Assembly: GCA_015903995.1 (NCBI GenBank)
Contig: JABMDK010000011.1
Location: 36,796-92,704, forward strand
Reading direction: 5' to 3'
From: Nitrospira sp.
GTDB taxonomy: Bacteria > Nitrospirota > Nitrospiria > Nitrospirales > Nitrospiraceae
Length of the DNA: 55,909 nt
Both the position numbers and the translations under genes were made by a program. The notes beneath the pieces were generated by a model. It was not told where the DNA came from, searched no databases, and saw nothing but the letters and a program-made list of their open reading frames with translations. Below, piece by piece: positions 47,753 to 55,909 of the stretch (positions within the stretch are counted from its first letter, which is position 1; every line of letters begins with the position of its first letter).

Positions 47753-47932
47753 GGCAAGACCAGAAGTTGGGGTATTTCAGCTTCTTTCATGCGGAGATAA
47801 TAGTTTACTTCAATTTAAAGTCATCAAACCACTACAGCGACGAAGTCCTCAAGGTATTTGAAGTGTAAGTGAAATGGTGGTAGGCAGCAATATGTCCCAT
47901 TTCGTTGTTTCTGTACGGAACTATTTCGATCT
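47753..47932. other. res to AlbA_2-gene intergenic region
   Basis: 180 bp, AT-rich, without a recognisable terminator or strong promoter hexamer pair. The downstream gene therefore may be expressed from its own weak promoter or by read-through from mod-res. Confidence 0.4.
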
Positions 47933-49435
47933 ATGAGTGTCATGCAGTCTCCGCCATCATCCGATCCTCCTTTTGACGATGAACTGGTTGGCCAGCTCCT
48001 TTCGTATACGGAGAGCCAGATTTACGAAACCAAGCGGGTGGGTGATTACCGAAGGAAGATCGAGACCATTGTAGCTTTCAGCAATACGGAGGGTGGGCAT
48101 CTGATCTTGGGTATTGAGGATAGTGAAAAGGTAAGTGGCCGAGATCGTGTCTATGGCATCCAGGAGAATCCCGAATCAGTTGATGAGCTGCGCCGATTAC
48201 TCATTCATCGGGTCACTCCGGCTCTCGTAGAGCCCGATCTCACTCCGCCGAGGTTTATTGAGATCGGCTGCACGCTTCGCACGGGCGAACGCGGCTCTAT
48301 TGTGATTGTTCGGGTCGAGAAAAGCGTGACGGTGCATTCCGTGGTGGACGGTGGGACGTACGTCAGATTGCAGAAGAGTAACCGCCAGATTTCTGCTGCA
48401 GAAATTACGGATTTGTCCATGCAACGTGGAGCGACCAGTTTCGTGAACGGACTGGTGCCGGTTCCATTCGATCTTTTAGAAACATCCTACTGGCGAGATT
48501 ATTCGAGCCAGCGCCGGTTGACGCGGCCGATTGCCGAAGCTCTGCGCCATCTTGGGTTGGCGCGTGAGAATCCCGAAGGGATGTTGTGTCCGACTCGATC
48601 TGCCGTCTTCCTGTTCGCAGAAGAGCCATCTGGCCTTTTGGATTCTAAGTGCTCCATTCGAATTTTTCACTACCGTGGTGAATCCGTTGAGCATCGTACC
48701 GATACCAACCTGGTCCGGCCTCCAAAAACCATTACTGGTCCGCTTATTCGTCAGATCAGTTCCGCGATCCAGGCTGTGCTCGATGATCTGGCTACCGGAG
48801 TTCAAATGGGACCGCTGGGCTTTGAGATTGCTCAGCGCTATCCGGTTCGGGTGATCCGAGAGGCTATTACGAATGCAGTGATTCATCGAGACTATCGAGT
48901 GCCGAATGATATCCATGTTCGGATTTTTTCAAATCGCATCGAAATTGAAAGCCCAGGAGGGCTTCCCGGTGGCGTAACAATTGCCAATCTGGGAATCGTC
49001 GGGTCCAAGCCTCGCAACCGACCGTTGGTAGACCATCTCCGTGAGTTTCCCGCTCCGCCTAACCTCGATGCTGGGGAGGGGGTTCGGATGATGCACGAAA
49101 CGATGGCTCGGGCCGATCTCTATCCCCCGATCTTTTTGACGGCTCCCGATCTGCCACGTGAAGCCGTGATAGTGTTTCTCTTCAATGAGTCACGTCCATC
49201 GGTATGGACCCAAGTCGAAGCGTATTTGGAAAAGCATGGTGAGATTGGAAACGCGGAGGTACGGATGCTCTTAAGAACCGATGACCCTGTTAGGGCGTCG
49301 AAGCTTCTTAAGTCGTGGGTCGATCTTGGGCTGTTAATAGTCTCGCATCCGGAAGCGGCAAAGAAGGACCGTCGGTATCGCAGGCCAAGTAGGCCTGTCG
49401 AGGCGTTGTTATTTTCCACTGACGCAGGAAAATAG
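47933..49435 (+). CDS. AlbA_2/Schlafen-domain protein with RecG-related ATP-binding C-terminus
   Basis: A 500-aa protein. Residues about 25-150 form an AlbA_2 (Schlafen core) domain, seen in ESQIYETKR, VAFSNTEGGHLILGIED and GGTYVRLQKSNRQ. The middle and C-terminal part matches the histidine-kinase-type ATP-binding fold (HATPase_c_4) of so-called RecG-like transcriptional regulators: REAITNAVIHRDY, FSNRIEIESPGGLPGGV. A winged-helix-like end (HGEIGNAEVRMLLRTDD) follows. Such proteins are frequent in defence islands and may act as RNA/DNA-binding effectors or regulators. Here it follows the Type III cassette on the same strand. Confidence 0.82.
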   Translation: MSVMQSPPSSDPPFDDELVGQLLSYTESQIYETKRVGDYRRKIETIVAFSNTEGGHLILGIEDSEKVSGRDRVYGIQENPESVDELRRLLIHRVTPALVEPDLTPPRFIEIGCTLRTGERGSIVIVRVEKSVTVHSVVDGGTYVRLQKSNRQISAAEITDLSMQRGATSFVNGLVPVPFDLLETSYWRDYSSQRRLTRPIAEALRHLGLARENPEGMLCPTRSAVFLFAEEPSGLLDSKCSIRIFHYRGESVEHRTDTNLVRPPKTITGPLIRQISSAIQAVLDDLATGVQMGPLGFEIAQRYPVRVIREAITNAVIHRDYRVPNDIHVRIFSNRIEIESPGGLPGGVTIANLGIVGSKPRNRPLVDHLREFPAPPNLDAGEGVRMMHETMARADLYPPIFLTAPDLPREAVIVFLFNESRPSVWTQVEAYLEKHGEIGNAEVRMLLRTDDPVRASKLLKSWVDLGLLIVSHPEAAKKDRRYRRPSRPVEALLFSTDAGK

Positions 49436-49790
49436 CTTTGGTGCTAATTAGAGATTCAATGAAATCAATTGGATACGCACACCTTCATTTTCCTACCCGC
49501 TGGAAAAGAGGCTTGACGCTATAGTTTCTTCTTCTCCTTCACCTTTCTAAAGGCATACGATTTTTATCGTCCCGCCTGGTGAGCCAGTCCTCATCCTGGC
49601 ATCGAGAGAACGTGGTAGTCGTGGGTTGAAGAAGAGGGGAGGACAGATTAACCAGCAAGGCAAAATCCATCGACACTATCGATTCCGCCTCGAAGAATCC
49701 TGGCTGATCGATAGTGACCAGGGCTGCCAAAAATCGGTTGCCCCTTGACGTCTCGACAGCGGAGCCTCGCTCCTGGTACCCTCTCTCCCC
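49436..49790. other. intergenic region before cimA (right boundary of defence cassette)
   Basis: 355 bp. A TTGACG hexamer near 49513 has no matching -10. There is no tRNA, integrase, or repeat of the left flank. The minus strand is open across this stretch and into cimA, but without a ribosome site or family similarity; it is treated as chance. The cimA ATG also has no clear Shine-Dalgarno. Confidence 0.5.
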
Positions 49791-51440
49791 ATGGCTCGAA
49801 AAACCACACAGCCTCGCTCTCCCCGCGTCGCTCGTGAGCAGCACCCATTCCCTGTCGTGAAGCCCTCTACCGATAGGGCTGCCGCGTTGGAAATCTATGA
49901 CACCACCTTGCGCGACGGCGCACAGGCTGAGGACGTCAGTTTCTCCGCCGAAGACAAAGTGCGGATCGCGCAAAAGTTGGATGAGCTGGGGGTTCATTTT
50001 ATCGAAGGCGGTTGGCCCGGAGCGAATCCGAAAGACATCGAATTCTTCCGCATGATCAAGACGATTCCGCTGAAGCATGCCGATGTCATTGCGTTCGGTT
50101 CAACTAGAAAAGCCAGTCATACTGTTCGCAAAGATCCTAATCTTCAGGCCTTGCTCGCGGCGGAGACGAAGATCATCACCCTCTTTGGGAAAACCTGGTC
50201 GCTGCACGTCACTGATGCCCTCGGGATCTCGCTGACGAAGAACGTAGAGTTGATCGCCGATTCCATCGCATATCTCCGTGGAAAAGGCCGCCGGGTCTTC
50301 TACGATGCGGAGCATTTCTTCGACGGATACAAGACCAATCCCGAGTATGCACTGACCACCATCAGAAAGGCAGTAGAAGCCGGAGCTGAACGGGTCATTC
50401 TCTGCGATACCAATGGGGGAACCATGCCGTGGGAGATCCGCGAGATCTGCGGCGTGGTGCAACGCGAGTGTCAGGTGCCGCTTGGCATTCATGCGCATAA
50501 CGACTGTGACATGGCTGTGGCAAACTCCCTGGTCGCGATCGAATTGGGCATCCGGCAGGTCCAGGGGACGATCAATGGAATCGGAGAGCGGTGTGGCAAT
50601 GCCAATCTCTGTTCGATCATCCCGAATTTAGAACTGAAGATGAAGCGTTCAGCCTTGACCGATCGATTGAGCCATCTCAAGGATGTGTCGGGGTTTGTTA
50701 CCGAGATCGCGAATCTGATGCCGAATAAGCATCAACCCTATGTCGGCGATTCCGCGTTTGCGCACAAAGGGGGCGTGCATATTCATGCCGTGCTGAAGAA
50801 TCCGGCGACCTACGAACATGTCGATCCCGCCCGAGTCGGGAATCGGCAACGAATGCTGATTTCCGACTACGGAGGGCGGAGCGGGCTTCTCGATAAGATT
50901 GAAGCGTACGGGATCAAGCTGGCAAAGAACCACGCCAAGGTCGACGAGCTGATCCATACACTGAAGGACCGAGAGAGTCAGGGCTATCAATTCGAAGGCG
51001 CCGAAGGATCGTTCGAACTGCTGATGCGAAAGGCCATGGGGAGCCATCGACCCTCGTTCCAATTACTCGGATTTCGTGTGATTGTTGAAAAGAAGCAAGA
51101 GGACGGAACGACTCTTTCCGAAGCCACGGTGATGGTCAAAGTCGGCGATGTGGTCGAACATACGGCGGCGGTCGGGGCCGGACCGGTCAATGCGCTCGAC
51201 CATGCGTTGCGAAAGGCCTTGGAGAAATTCTATCCTCAGCTTCAAGAAGTGAAGCTTCTTGACTATAAGGTGCGCGTCTTGGCGGCGAATCGAGGGACCG
51301 AGTCAAAGGTGCGTGTCTTGATCGAATCGGGAGACCATAAGGATAAGTGGGGGACAGTCGGGGTCTCGGAAAACATCATCGAGGCGACGTGGCAGGCTCT
51401 CGTTGATAGCATCGAATACAAACTTCTAGCCAAAAACTAG
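49791..51440 (+). CDS. cimA: (R)-citramalate synthase
   Basis: CimA, 549 aa, TIM-barrel of the isopropylmalate/homocitrate synthase superfamily. It condenses pyruvate and acetyl-CoA to citramalate, giving 2-oxobutyrate for isoleucine without threonine deaminase. IYDTTLRDGAQAEDVSFS holds the metal-binding Asp; FIEGGWPGANPKD is diagnostic for CimA over LeuA, as is the HAHNDCDMAVANSL metal site (HxH-type). The C-terminal LeuA-dimer regulatory domain (about 415-540) is present. Its N-terminus has a basic 25-residue lead before the barrel; a later start is possible but no better ribosome site is seen. Confidence 0.94.
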   Translation: MARKTTQPRSPRVAREQHPFPVVKPSTDRAAALEIYDTTLRDGAQAEDVSFSAEDKVRIAQKLDELGVHFIEGGWPGANPKDIEFFRMIKTIPLKHADVIAFGSTRKASHTVRKDPNLQALLAAETKIITLFGKTWSLHVTDALGISLTKNVELIADSIAYLRGKGRRVFYDAEHFFDGYKTNPEYALTTIRKAVEAGAERVILCDTNGGTMPWEIREICGVVQRECQVPLGIHAHNDCDMAVANSLVAIELGIRQVQGTINGIGERCGNANLCSIIPNLELKMKRSALTDRLSHLKDVSGFVTEIANLMPNKHQPYVGDSAFAHKGGVHIHAVLKNPATYEHVDPARVGNRQRMLISDYGGRSGLLDKIEAYGIKLAKNHAKVDELIHTLKDRESQGYQFEGAEGSFELLMRKAMGSHRPSFQLLGFRVIVEKKQEDGTTLSEATVMVKVGDVVEHTAAVGAGPVNALDHALRKALEKFYPQLQEVKLLDYKVRVLAANRGTESKVRVLIESGDHKDKWGTVGVSENIIEATWQALVDSIEYKLLAKN

Positions 51441-51472
51441 ATAGTTTTCGTAAGTATGAGCCAAATTTATTC

Positions 51473-51501
51473 TTGACAGCTTTCATAACCTCACGTAACT
51501 T
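51473..51501 (+). promoter_or_regulatory. candidate sigma70 promoter of HU/IHF gene
   Basis: Perfect -35 TTGACA (51473-51478), 17-nt spacer, weak -10 TAACTT (51496-51501). It lies about 80 nt before the start codon of the HU/IHF gene. Confidence 0.5.
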
Positions 51502-51582
51502 AAGCAGAACTCGTCGTGCTGACGAGGGAATCCGGTCGGGTTGAGCGCGATCGGAGTTGCAGTGGTCACGTAGGGGGGGGGC

Positions 51583-51858
51583 ATGAGGAAGGCGGATATC
51601 GCTGACGAAATTTTCAAGCAAGTCGGCATTTCAAAAAATGAAGCCGCTGATATCGTTGAGTTTGTCTTGAATATGTTGAAGTCTGTCTTGCAGAAGGGAG
51701 AATCGGTCAAAATCGCGGGGTTTGGAAATTTTGTTGTCCGCAGCAAGGGAGCTCGGAAAGGACGAAATCCTCGAACCGGAGAAGAAATTGGGATTACCCC
51801 CCGTCGAGTCGTGACGTTTCGACCAAGCCAGGTATTCAAGAAGTACGTCAATTCATAG
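51583..51858 (+). CDS. HU/IHF-family DNA-bending protein
   Basis: A 91-aa HU/IHF family protein closest in pattern to integration host factor alpha. MRKADIADEIF, the VKIAGFGNFVVRSKGARKGRNPRTG arm with the intercalating Pro loop, and FRPSQVFKKYVN are typical. It bends DNA and may be a nucleoid or recombination cofactor. A G-rich stretch (GTAGGGGGGGG) provides the ribosome site. The MerR gene follows about 200 nt later. Confidence 0.93.
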   Translation: MRKADIADEIFKQVGISKNEAADIVEFVLNMLKSVLQKGESVKIAGFGNFVVRSKGARKGRNPRTGEEIGITPRRVVTFRPSQVFKKYVNS

Positions 51859-52060
51859 CAGGATGCTGAACACAACCACCCGCGTCGTTCTCGCATCGCG
51901 TAAAGCCTCACCGTACGACGCATTGTACGACTCGGCTTCTCGCTCGCTGCGGCCTTGCGGGCGGTATTTTTGATCATCCGGCGTAGACACAACAAACAGG
52001 GCAACACAACAACCAGCTCGGCTCCGTCAATATATTACAAGGCGTACGGTGAGGCCGGTC
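51859..52060. other. HU/IHF to MerR intergenic region
   Basis: 202 bp with GC-rich, imperfectly self-complementary segments (for example GTACGAC...GTAC near 51913-51930) and a short T-run near 51966-51971 that may form a weak terminator. No gene is supported. Confidence 0.3.
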
Positions 52061-52411
52061 ATGGGAATTGAACCCAGGCTGGGGAGCAAGGTTTTCTATA
52101 AAATCGGAGAAGTGAGCCAGCTGACGAAACTTCCCGCGTATGTGCTCCGTTTCTGGGAATCTCAATTTACGTTTCTGAAACCGAAGAAGAGTCGAGGGAA
52201 TCAACGGCTGTATGTTCAACGGGATGTCGAAACCGTGTTGGAAATCAAGCGGATGCTCTATGAAGAGGGCCATACCCTCGATGGTGTCAAACGATACTGG
52301 GTACGTCGTGGCCGCGCCGCGTCACGTAGGTTGCGTCCACGAGAGGTTGCGAAAAAGTTGAGGGGGGACCTCCAAGTCATTCTCAAGATTATCGACTCGC
52401 ATTCATCATGA
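52061..52411 (+). CDS. MerR-family transcriptional regulator
   Basis: A 116-aa MerR-type protein with the N-terminal helix-turn-helix and wing (KVFYKIGEVSQLTKLPAYVLRFWE, then PKKSRGNQRLYVQRDVE) and a short coiled region; there is no C-terminal Cys metal-binding loop, so it is not a metal sensor. Small MerR proteins next to HU/IHF genes are common near translation genes in several phyla; the target is unknown. ATG 52061 follows GAGG at 6 nt; a GTG at 52049 is less likely. Confidence 0.88.
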   Translation: MGIEPRLGSKVFYKIGEVSQLTKLPAYVLRFWESQFTFLKPKKSRGNQRLYVQRDVETVLEIKRMLYEEGHTLDGVKRYWVRRGRAASRRLRPREVAKKLRGDLQVILKIIDSHSS

Positions 52412-52486
52412 GAAAAGGGTAGGTTCACTGAAGCCCATCTTCCTGATCATCGGTCAAGAGAGGGACGTGAGAAGTTATGAACGTGT

Positions 52487-52563
52487 CGGGGCGTAGCGCA
52501 GCCCGGTAGCGCACTCGCTTGGGGTGCGAGTGGTCGTGGGTTCAAATCCCGCCGCCCCGACCA
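52487..52563 (+). tRNA. tRNA-Pro (anticodon GGG)
   Basis: 77 nt, full cloverleaf by eye. Acceptor stem CGGGGCG pairs with CGCCCCG; D-arm AGCGCAGCCCGGTAGCGC; anticodon stem CTCGC/GCGAG with loop TTGGGGT, anticodon GGG; T-arm GTGGG-TTCAAAT-CCCGC. Discriminator A and encoded CCA end the gene. It reads CCC/CCU proline codons. Confidence 0.95.
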
Positions 52564-52632
52564 GTTTCCCTCGTGCAGTAGGATAAGCATTTGGAGCTGG
52601 GGAGTATAGCCAGATGCTCGATTCGGACCTCG

Positions 52633-52657
52633 GAGCTGCCTCGGGCAGCTCTTTTTG
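52633..52657 (+). terminator. rho-independent terminator after tRNA-Pro
   Basis: An 8-bp perfect stem (GAGCTGCC/GGCAGCTC) with TCG loop, then TTTTTGTT. It lies 70 nt after the tRNA and 14 nt before surE, so it closes the tRNA transcript. Confidence 0.85.
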
Positions 52658-52670
52658 TTGACAGTCGACT

Positions 52671-53483
52671 ATGCGCATCCTCGTCACCAATGATGATGGT
52701 ATTCAGTCGCCGGGGATTACAGCCTTGGCGAAGGCGCTTGCTGCGATCGGTGAGGTCTGGATTGTTGCGCCGGATCGGGAGCGCACGGCAGTCGCCCACG
52801 CCGTGACCTTGCATAAGCCATTGCGTCTCCACCAACTGAGTCCACGCACGTATGCTGTGAATGGAACCCCGGTGGATTGTGTGAATCTTGCACTGCTGAA
52901 AGTCATGCCGAAACCGCCCGCCATTGTCGTCTCCGGTATTAATAAAGGGGTGAACCTCGGCGATGATGTGATGTACTCAGGCACCGTGTCGGCGGCCATG
53001 GAAGGGACCATTCTTGGCATACCATCCGTGGCCGTGTCTCAAGAAGGGCAGGAGACATTTCGATTTGAAATCGGTGCGATCTATGCCGCACGTATCACGC
53101 GACTCGTGCTTGCTCATGGCCTGCCCGAGGAGACGCTCTTGAACGTGAATATCCCAAATCGCCCGCGACGAGGCATGAAAGGCGTACGGGTCACCTGTCT
53201 GAGCCGAAGGCGGTTTGATAATCCCATCATTGAAAAACTTGATCCGCACGGACGCAAATATTACTGGATTGCAGGGAAGCGGGTCTCGTGGAGCCGCAGT
53301 AAGGATGCTGATCACGAGGCGATTGAAGAAGGGTTTGTCTCCATCACGCCGATCCGCCTGGATAGTACGCACCATGGAGTCCTGGATCATTTCCGCGCAT
53401 GGGAGCCGATCATGAACCGGGGGTTCAAGAAAACTCAGCCGCTCGGTCGCCGATCGAGCCGTACCGGGCAATTAGAGGTGTGA
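52671..53483 (+). CDS. surE: 5'/3'-nucleotidase SurE
   Basis: SurE, 270 aa, metal-dependent nucleotide/polyphosphate phosphatase linked to stationary-phase survival. The metal Asp pair is in VTNDDGIQSPG (residues 5-15); VAPDRERTAV, GTPVDCVNLAL, and GINKGVNLGDDVMYSGTVSAAMEG complete the signature. The start is at the 5' end without a clear Shine-Dalgarno, right after the tRNA terminator. Its stop overlaps the DedA start (TGATG). Confidence 0.96.
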   Translation: MRILVTNDDGIQSPGITALAKALAAIGEVWIVAPDRERTAVAHAVTLHKPLRLHQLSPRTYAVNGTPVDCVNLALLKVMPKPPAIVVSGINKGVNLGDDVMYSGTVSAAMEGTILGIPSVAVSQEGQETFRFEIGAIYAARITRLVLAHGLPEETLLNVNIPNRPRRGMKGVRVTCLSRRRFDNPIIEKLDPHGRKYYWIAGKRVSWSRSKDADHEAIEEGFVSITPIRLDSTHHGVLDHFRAWEPIMNRGFKKTQPLGRRSSRTGQLEV

Positions 53484-54118
53484 TGGGAGGGTTGATCGAA
53501 GCCATCATCGGTGAGTTGAGCCGGTTTGTCATTGCGTGCATCTCACGATTTGGCTACGGCGGGATCCTCTTCACGATGGCCGTCGAAAGTGCCTGCATTC
53601 CGCTGCCGAGCGAAATCATCATGCCGTTTTCAGGCTACCTGGTCACGACCGGGCAGTTTACGATGATTGGGGTCACGTTGGCCGGTGCAGTCGGCAATGT
53701 CCTCGGTTCGATCGTGGCGTATTATGCGGGAGTTTGGGGCGGACGACCCTTTGCCGAGCGCTATGGGCCGTATTTCCTGGTCTCGCATCACGATCTGGAT
53801 GTCGCTGATCGCTGGTTTGCCAAATATGGAGAGGCGGCTGTCTTTTTCGGCAGAATGCTTCCGGTCGTCCGGACGTTCATTTCGCTTCCGGCCGGCATTG
53901 CGAAGATGAATTTCCCGCGATTCGTCGTTTTCACCTTTGTCGGAGCTTTACCCTGGTGCTATCTCCTTGCCTATATCGGTGTGAAAATGGGTGAACAGTG
54001 GGAACATCTGCGAGATTACTTTCATCAATTTGATATCGTCATCGGGATTGTTCTGGCGATTGCCATCGGCTATTTTCTCTGGTCCCATTGGCCGAAGCGG
54101 AGCCCCACGACTCCATAG
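53483..54118 (+). CDS. DedA family membrane protein
   Basis: A 211-aa DedA/SNARE-associated (VTT) protein with about five membrane segments. The family motif region is ESACIPLPSEIIMPFSGYL, followed by GNVLGSIVAYYAGVWGGR and FFGRMLPVVRTFISLPAGIAKM, the latter with the conserved Arg residues. Some DedA proteins flip undecaprenyl phosphate or phosphatidylethanolamine. ATG 53483 overlaps the surE stop; an upstream reading from 53399 lies within surE and is rejected. Confidence 0.93.
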   Translation: MGGLIEAIIGELSRFVIACISRFGYGGILFTMAVESACIPLPSEIIMPFSGYLVTTGQFTMIGVTLAGAVGNVLGSIVAYYAGVWGGRPFAERYGPYFLVSHHDLDVADRWFAKYGEAAVFFGRMLPVVRTFISLPAGIAKMNFPRFVVFTFVGALPWCYLLAYIGVKMGEQWEHLRDYFHQFDIVIGIVLAIAIGYFLWSHWPKRSPTTP

Positions 54119-54129
54119 CGGACCCTCAC

Positions 54130-55608
54130 ATGCTCAAGATCTATAATACGCTGACCGGAAAGAAGGAACCGTTCGAGCCAATCGCACCGAAGACGGTGAG
54201 GATGTACGTATGCGGCGTGACGGTCTACGACTATTGCCATATCGGCCATGCGCGGAGTGCGCTGGTGTTCGACGTGCTCCGGCGTTACTTGGAATACAGT
54301 GGCTATGTTGTAACGTTCGTGAAGAACTTCACCGACGTTGATGACAAGATCATTAAGCGGGCAAACGAACAGGGTGTTTCTTGTGACGCGGTGACGGCCA
54401 AGTACATTCAGGCCTACCATGAAGATATGGGCCGGCTGGGTATTCGAGCTGCGACGGAAGAGCCGAAGGCCACGGAGCATATCGCCGACATTGTTCAGCT
54501 CACGGAACGATTGGTCCAAAAAGGGTTGGCCTACGTCGTGGATGGGGATGTGTATTTTGAAGTCTCGAAATATCCGGAATACGGACGGTTGTCAAAACGA
54601 CGACTCGAGGACTTGCAAGCCGGTGCGCGTGTGGATGTGGATGAACGAAAGCGCCATGCAATGGACTTTGCCCTGTGGAAGAGCAGTAAGCCGGGTGAAC
54701 CGACATGGGAAAGCCCATGGGGACCAGGGCGACCAGGCTGGCATATCGAATGTTCCGCCATGTCGATCCGCCACCTCGGTGAGACCTTCGATATCCATGG
54801 CGGAGGGATGGATCTCATTTTTCCGCACCATGAGAACGAAATTGCGCAGTCCTGTGGCGCAACCGGCAAAGAATTCGCTCGCTATTGGGTCCACAACGGC
54901 TTTGTCCAAATCAATAAAGAGAAAATGTCCAAGTCGCTCGGAAACTTCTTCACCATCCGTGAGATCTTCGAGAAGTCAAAGTGGTCGGCAGAGGTCACGG
55001 GCGAAACCCTCCGCTACTTTCTTCTTTCAACCCATTACCACGGGCCGCTCGATTTCTCAGATCAAGCCTTGAACGATGCGAAGAACGCTTTAACTGCTTT
55101 TTATGACCTTTTCAAGCGTTTGGACGAACATGGCGTGAATGGGCAAATGGACAAGGGGCTCAATGAGGCCGTGGGTCGTTGCCGAACCACGTTCAAATCC
55201 GCAATGGATGATGACTTCAATACACCGATGGCGCTAGCTTCCTTGCAAGCGTTGCGAAGTGATGTGAATAAGCTACTGACAGTTGGGCTTACTACAGAAG
55301 GTAGACAAACCGCGCGGCAAGCGTTTCGTTCCTTCGGGGCCGTATTAGGATTGTTTCAGCTAACCCGGTGGGATTTCAATGTCCGCGTTGAGCCAAAACC
55401 TGCTCACCTTGCTCTTACAACCTTCGCTCCAACAGTCACTGTAGAGCCCGTGATGACAGATGTGCAGATAGAAACCAAACTGGCAGAGCGGATTGACGCC
55501 AAGAAGTGTAAAGACTTCAAGCGGGCCGATGTAATTAGGGAAGAACTCAAATCACTTGGAATTACGATCGAGGACAAGCCCGATGGGACCAGCCGGTGGA
55601 AGCGCTGA
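54130..55608 (+). CDS. cysS: cysteinyl-tRNA synthetase
   Basis: CysRS, 492 aa, class I synthetase. The HIGH motif is CHIGHAR (about residue 37), KMSKSLGN is the KMSKS loop (about 273), and the zinc-site Cys/His lie in CGVTVYDYCHIGH and GRPGWHIECSAM (first and third ligands) with HHENEIAQS. The anticodon domain follows. Start at MLKIYNTLTGKK (54130); a longer TTG reading from 54088 overlaps the DedA gene and is rejected. The stop lies inside the start of rlmB. Confidence 0.97.
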   Translation: MLKIYNTLTGKKEPFEPIAPKTVRMYVCGVTVYDYCHIGHARSALVFDVLRRYLEYSGYVVTFVKNFTDVDDKIIKRANEQGVSCDAVTAKYIQAYHEDMGRLGIRAATEEPKATEHIADIVQLTERLVQKGLAYVVDGDVYFEVSKYPEYGRLSKRRLEDLQAGARVDVDERKRHAMDFALWKSSKPGEPTWESPWGPGRPGWHIECSAMSIRHLGETFDIHGGGMDLIFPHHENEIAQSCGATGKEFARYWVHNGFVQINKEKMSKSLGNFFTIREIFEKSKWSAEVTGETLRYFLLSTHYHGPLDFSDQALNDAKNALTAFYDLFKRLDEHGVNGQMDKGLNEAVGRCRTTFKSAMDDDFNTPMALASLQALRSDVNKLLTVGLTTEGRQTARQAFRSFGAVLGLFQLTRWDFNVRVEPKPAHLALTTFAPTVTVEPVMTDVQIETKLAERIDAKKCKDFKRADVIREELKSLGITIEDKPDGTSRWKR

Positions 55609-55909
55609 GGAGCAAGAAATTCTCTACGGCCTCCATGCCGTACGCGAAGCGCTGAAAGCCGGAAACAGGCCATTGCAACGCATGTTGGTTCTTCGGACCG
55701 ACAAACAGTTCACTGATCTGGTGCAACTGGCTCGATCACGCCGCGTTCCGATTCATGTTCAGCCTCTGACCTCCTTTGACCGTCTGGTTCCCAACGGCAA
55801 GCACCAAGGCGTCGTGGCCTTTACCTCAGCAAAAGCCTATGAGACGGAGGAGTCGATCCTCGCTCGAGCAGTCGAACGGCATGAGGCGCCACTGTTGGTT
55901 ATCTTGGAC
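55583..55909 (+). CDS. rlmB: 23S rRNA (guanosine-2'-O)-methyltransferase RlmB, 5' part only
   Basis: The first 109 codons of a SpoU/TrmH-family methyltransferase, cut by the window end. ILYGLHAVREALKAG near the N-terminus and HQGVVAFTSA are the typical L30e-like substrate-binding domain that precedes the knotted catalytic domain. RlmB methylates G2251 in the 23S peptidyl-transferase centre. It overlaps cysS by 26 nt in another frame, a common cysS-rlmB arrangement. The catalytic motifs lie beyond the window. Confidence 0.9.
   Translation, partial: MGPAGGSAEEQEILYGLHAVREALKAGNRPLQRMLVLRTDKQFTDLVQLARSRRVPIHVQPLTSFDRLVPNGKHQGVVAFTSAKAYETEESILARAVERHEAPLLVILD

Noticed and set aside
42779-49790. 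Integrative element with att sites
   Set aside because: No integrase, transposase, tRNA end or flanking direct repeat could be found at either boundary.
49539-50078. Minus-strand ORF across the cimA start
   Set aside because: Most of it is antisense to cimA, and the remaining part has no recognisable domain or ribosome site.

Overview
The window reads as chromosomal DNA of a Nitrospira-like bacterium (phylum Nitrospirota). This placement is an inference from gene content, moderately GC-rich codon use and recalled similarity; no 16S or nitrification gene is present to prove it. Most of the window is dense housekeeping sequence in short operons with Shine-Dalgarno sites and many stop/start overlaps.

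Layout. 0-6 kb: the TldD/TldE protease pair, a coiled-coil hypothetical, an exported TPR protein and a LOG-like protein. 6.1-10.5 kb: a damaged patch with msrA (signal peptide out of frame), a PilZ gene, an aminotransferase pseudogene, a lipoprotein, and a tandemly duplicated inositol-monophosphatase-family gene that has lost a metal-ligand Asp. 10.5-16.6 kb: CorA, a small membrane protein, leuCD, a MEKHLA protein, a CBS protein, a secreted cupredoxin and a ferredoxin. 16.8-18.9 kb: DUF192, Rieske ferredoxin, chagasin-like inhibitor and a class IV aminotransferase. 18.9-29 kb: the translation/RNA cluster rimP-nusA-infB-DUF503-rbfA-truB-rpsO-pnp-M16 peptidase, with a terminator hairpin just before rimP. 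29.2-30.5 kb: two unknown exported proteins. 30.5-36.5 kb (minus strand): pdxJ, nnrDE, tsaE, lapA, mutS.

36.6-42.8 kb is an aspartate-family amino-acid operon behind a clear sigma70 promoter: aminotransferase, hom, thrC, an alkaline-phosphatase-superfamily protein of the ApgM type, and lysC. The ApgM-type protein sits where a homoserine kinase would be expected, but it lacks the catalytic serine and several metal ligands of the mutase family. It is the most interesting protein in the window.

43-49.4 kb is a defence cassette: a Type III-like Mod methyltransferase, an overlapping Res helicase/nuclease with an exact in-frame 99-bp tandem duplication, and an AlbA_2/Schlafen-type ATPase-fold protein. 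It lies between lysC and cimA. 49.8-55.9 kb: cimA, an HU/IHF protein, a MerR regulator, tRNA-Pro(GGG), surE, DedA, cysS and a truncated rlmB. LeuCD and CimA together point to isoleucine synthesis by the citramalate route alongside leucine synthesis, while hom and thrC supply threonine.

No CRISPR array, integrase, transposase or rRNA was seen.
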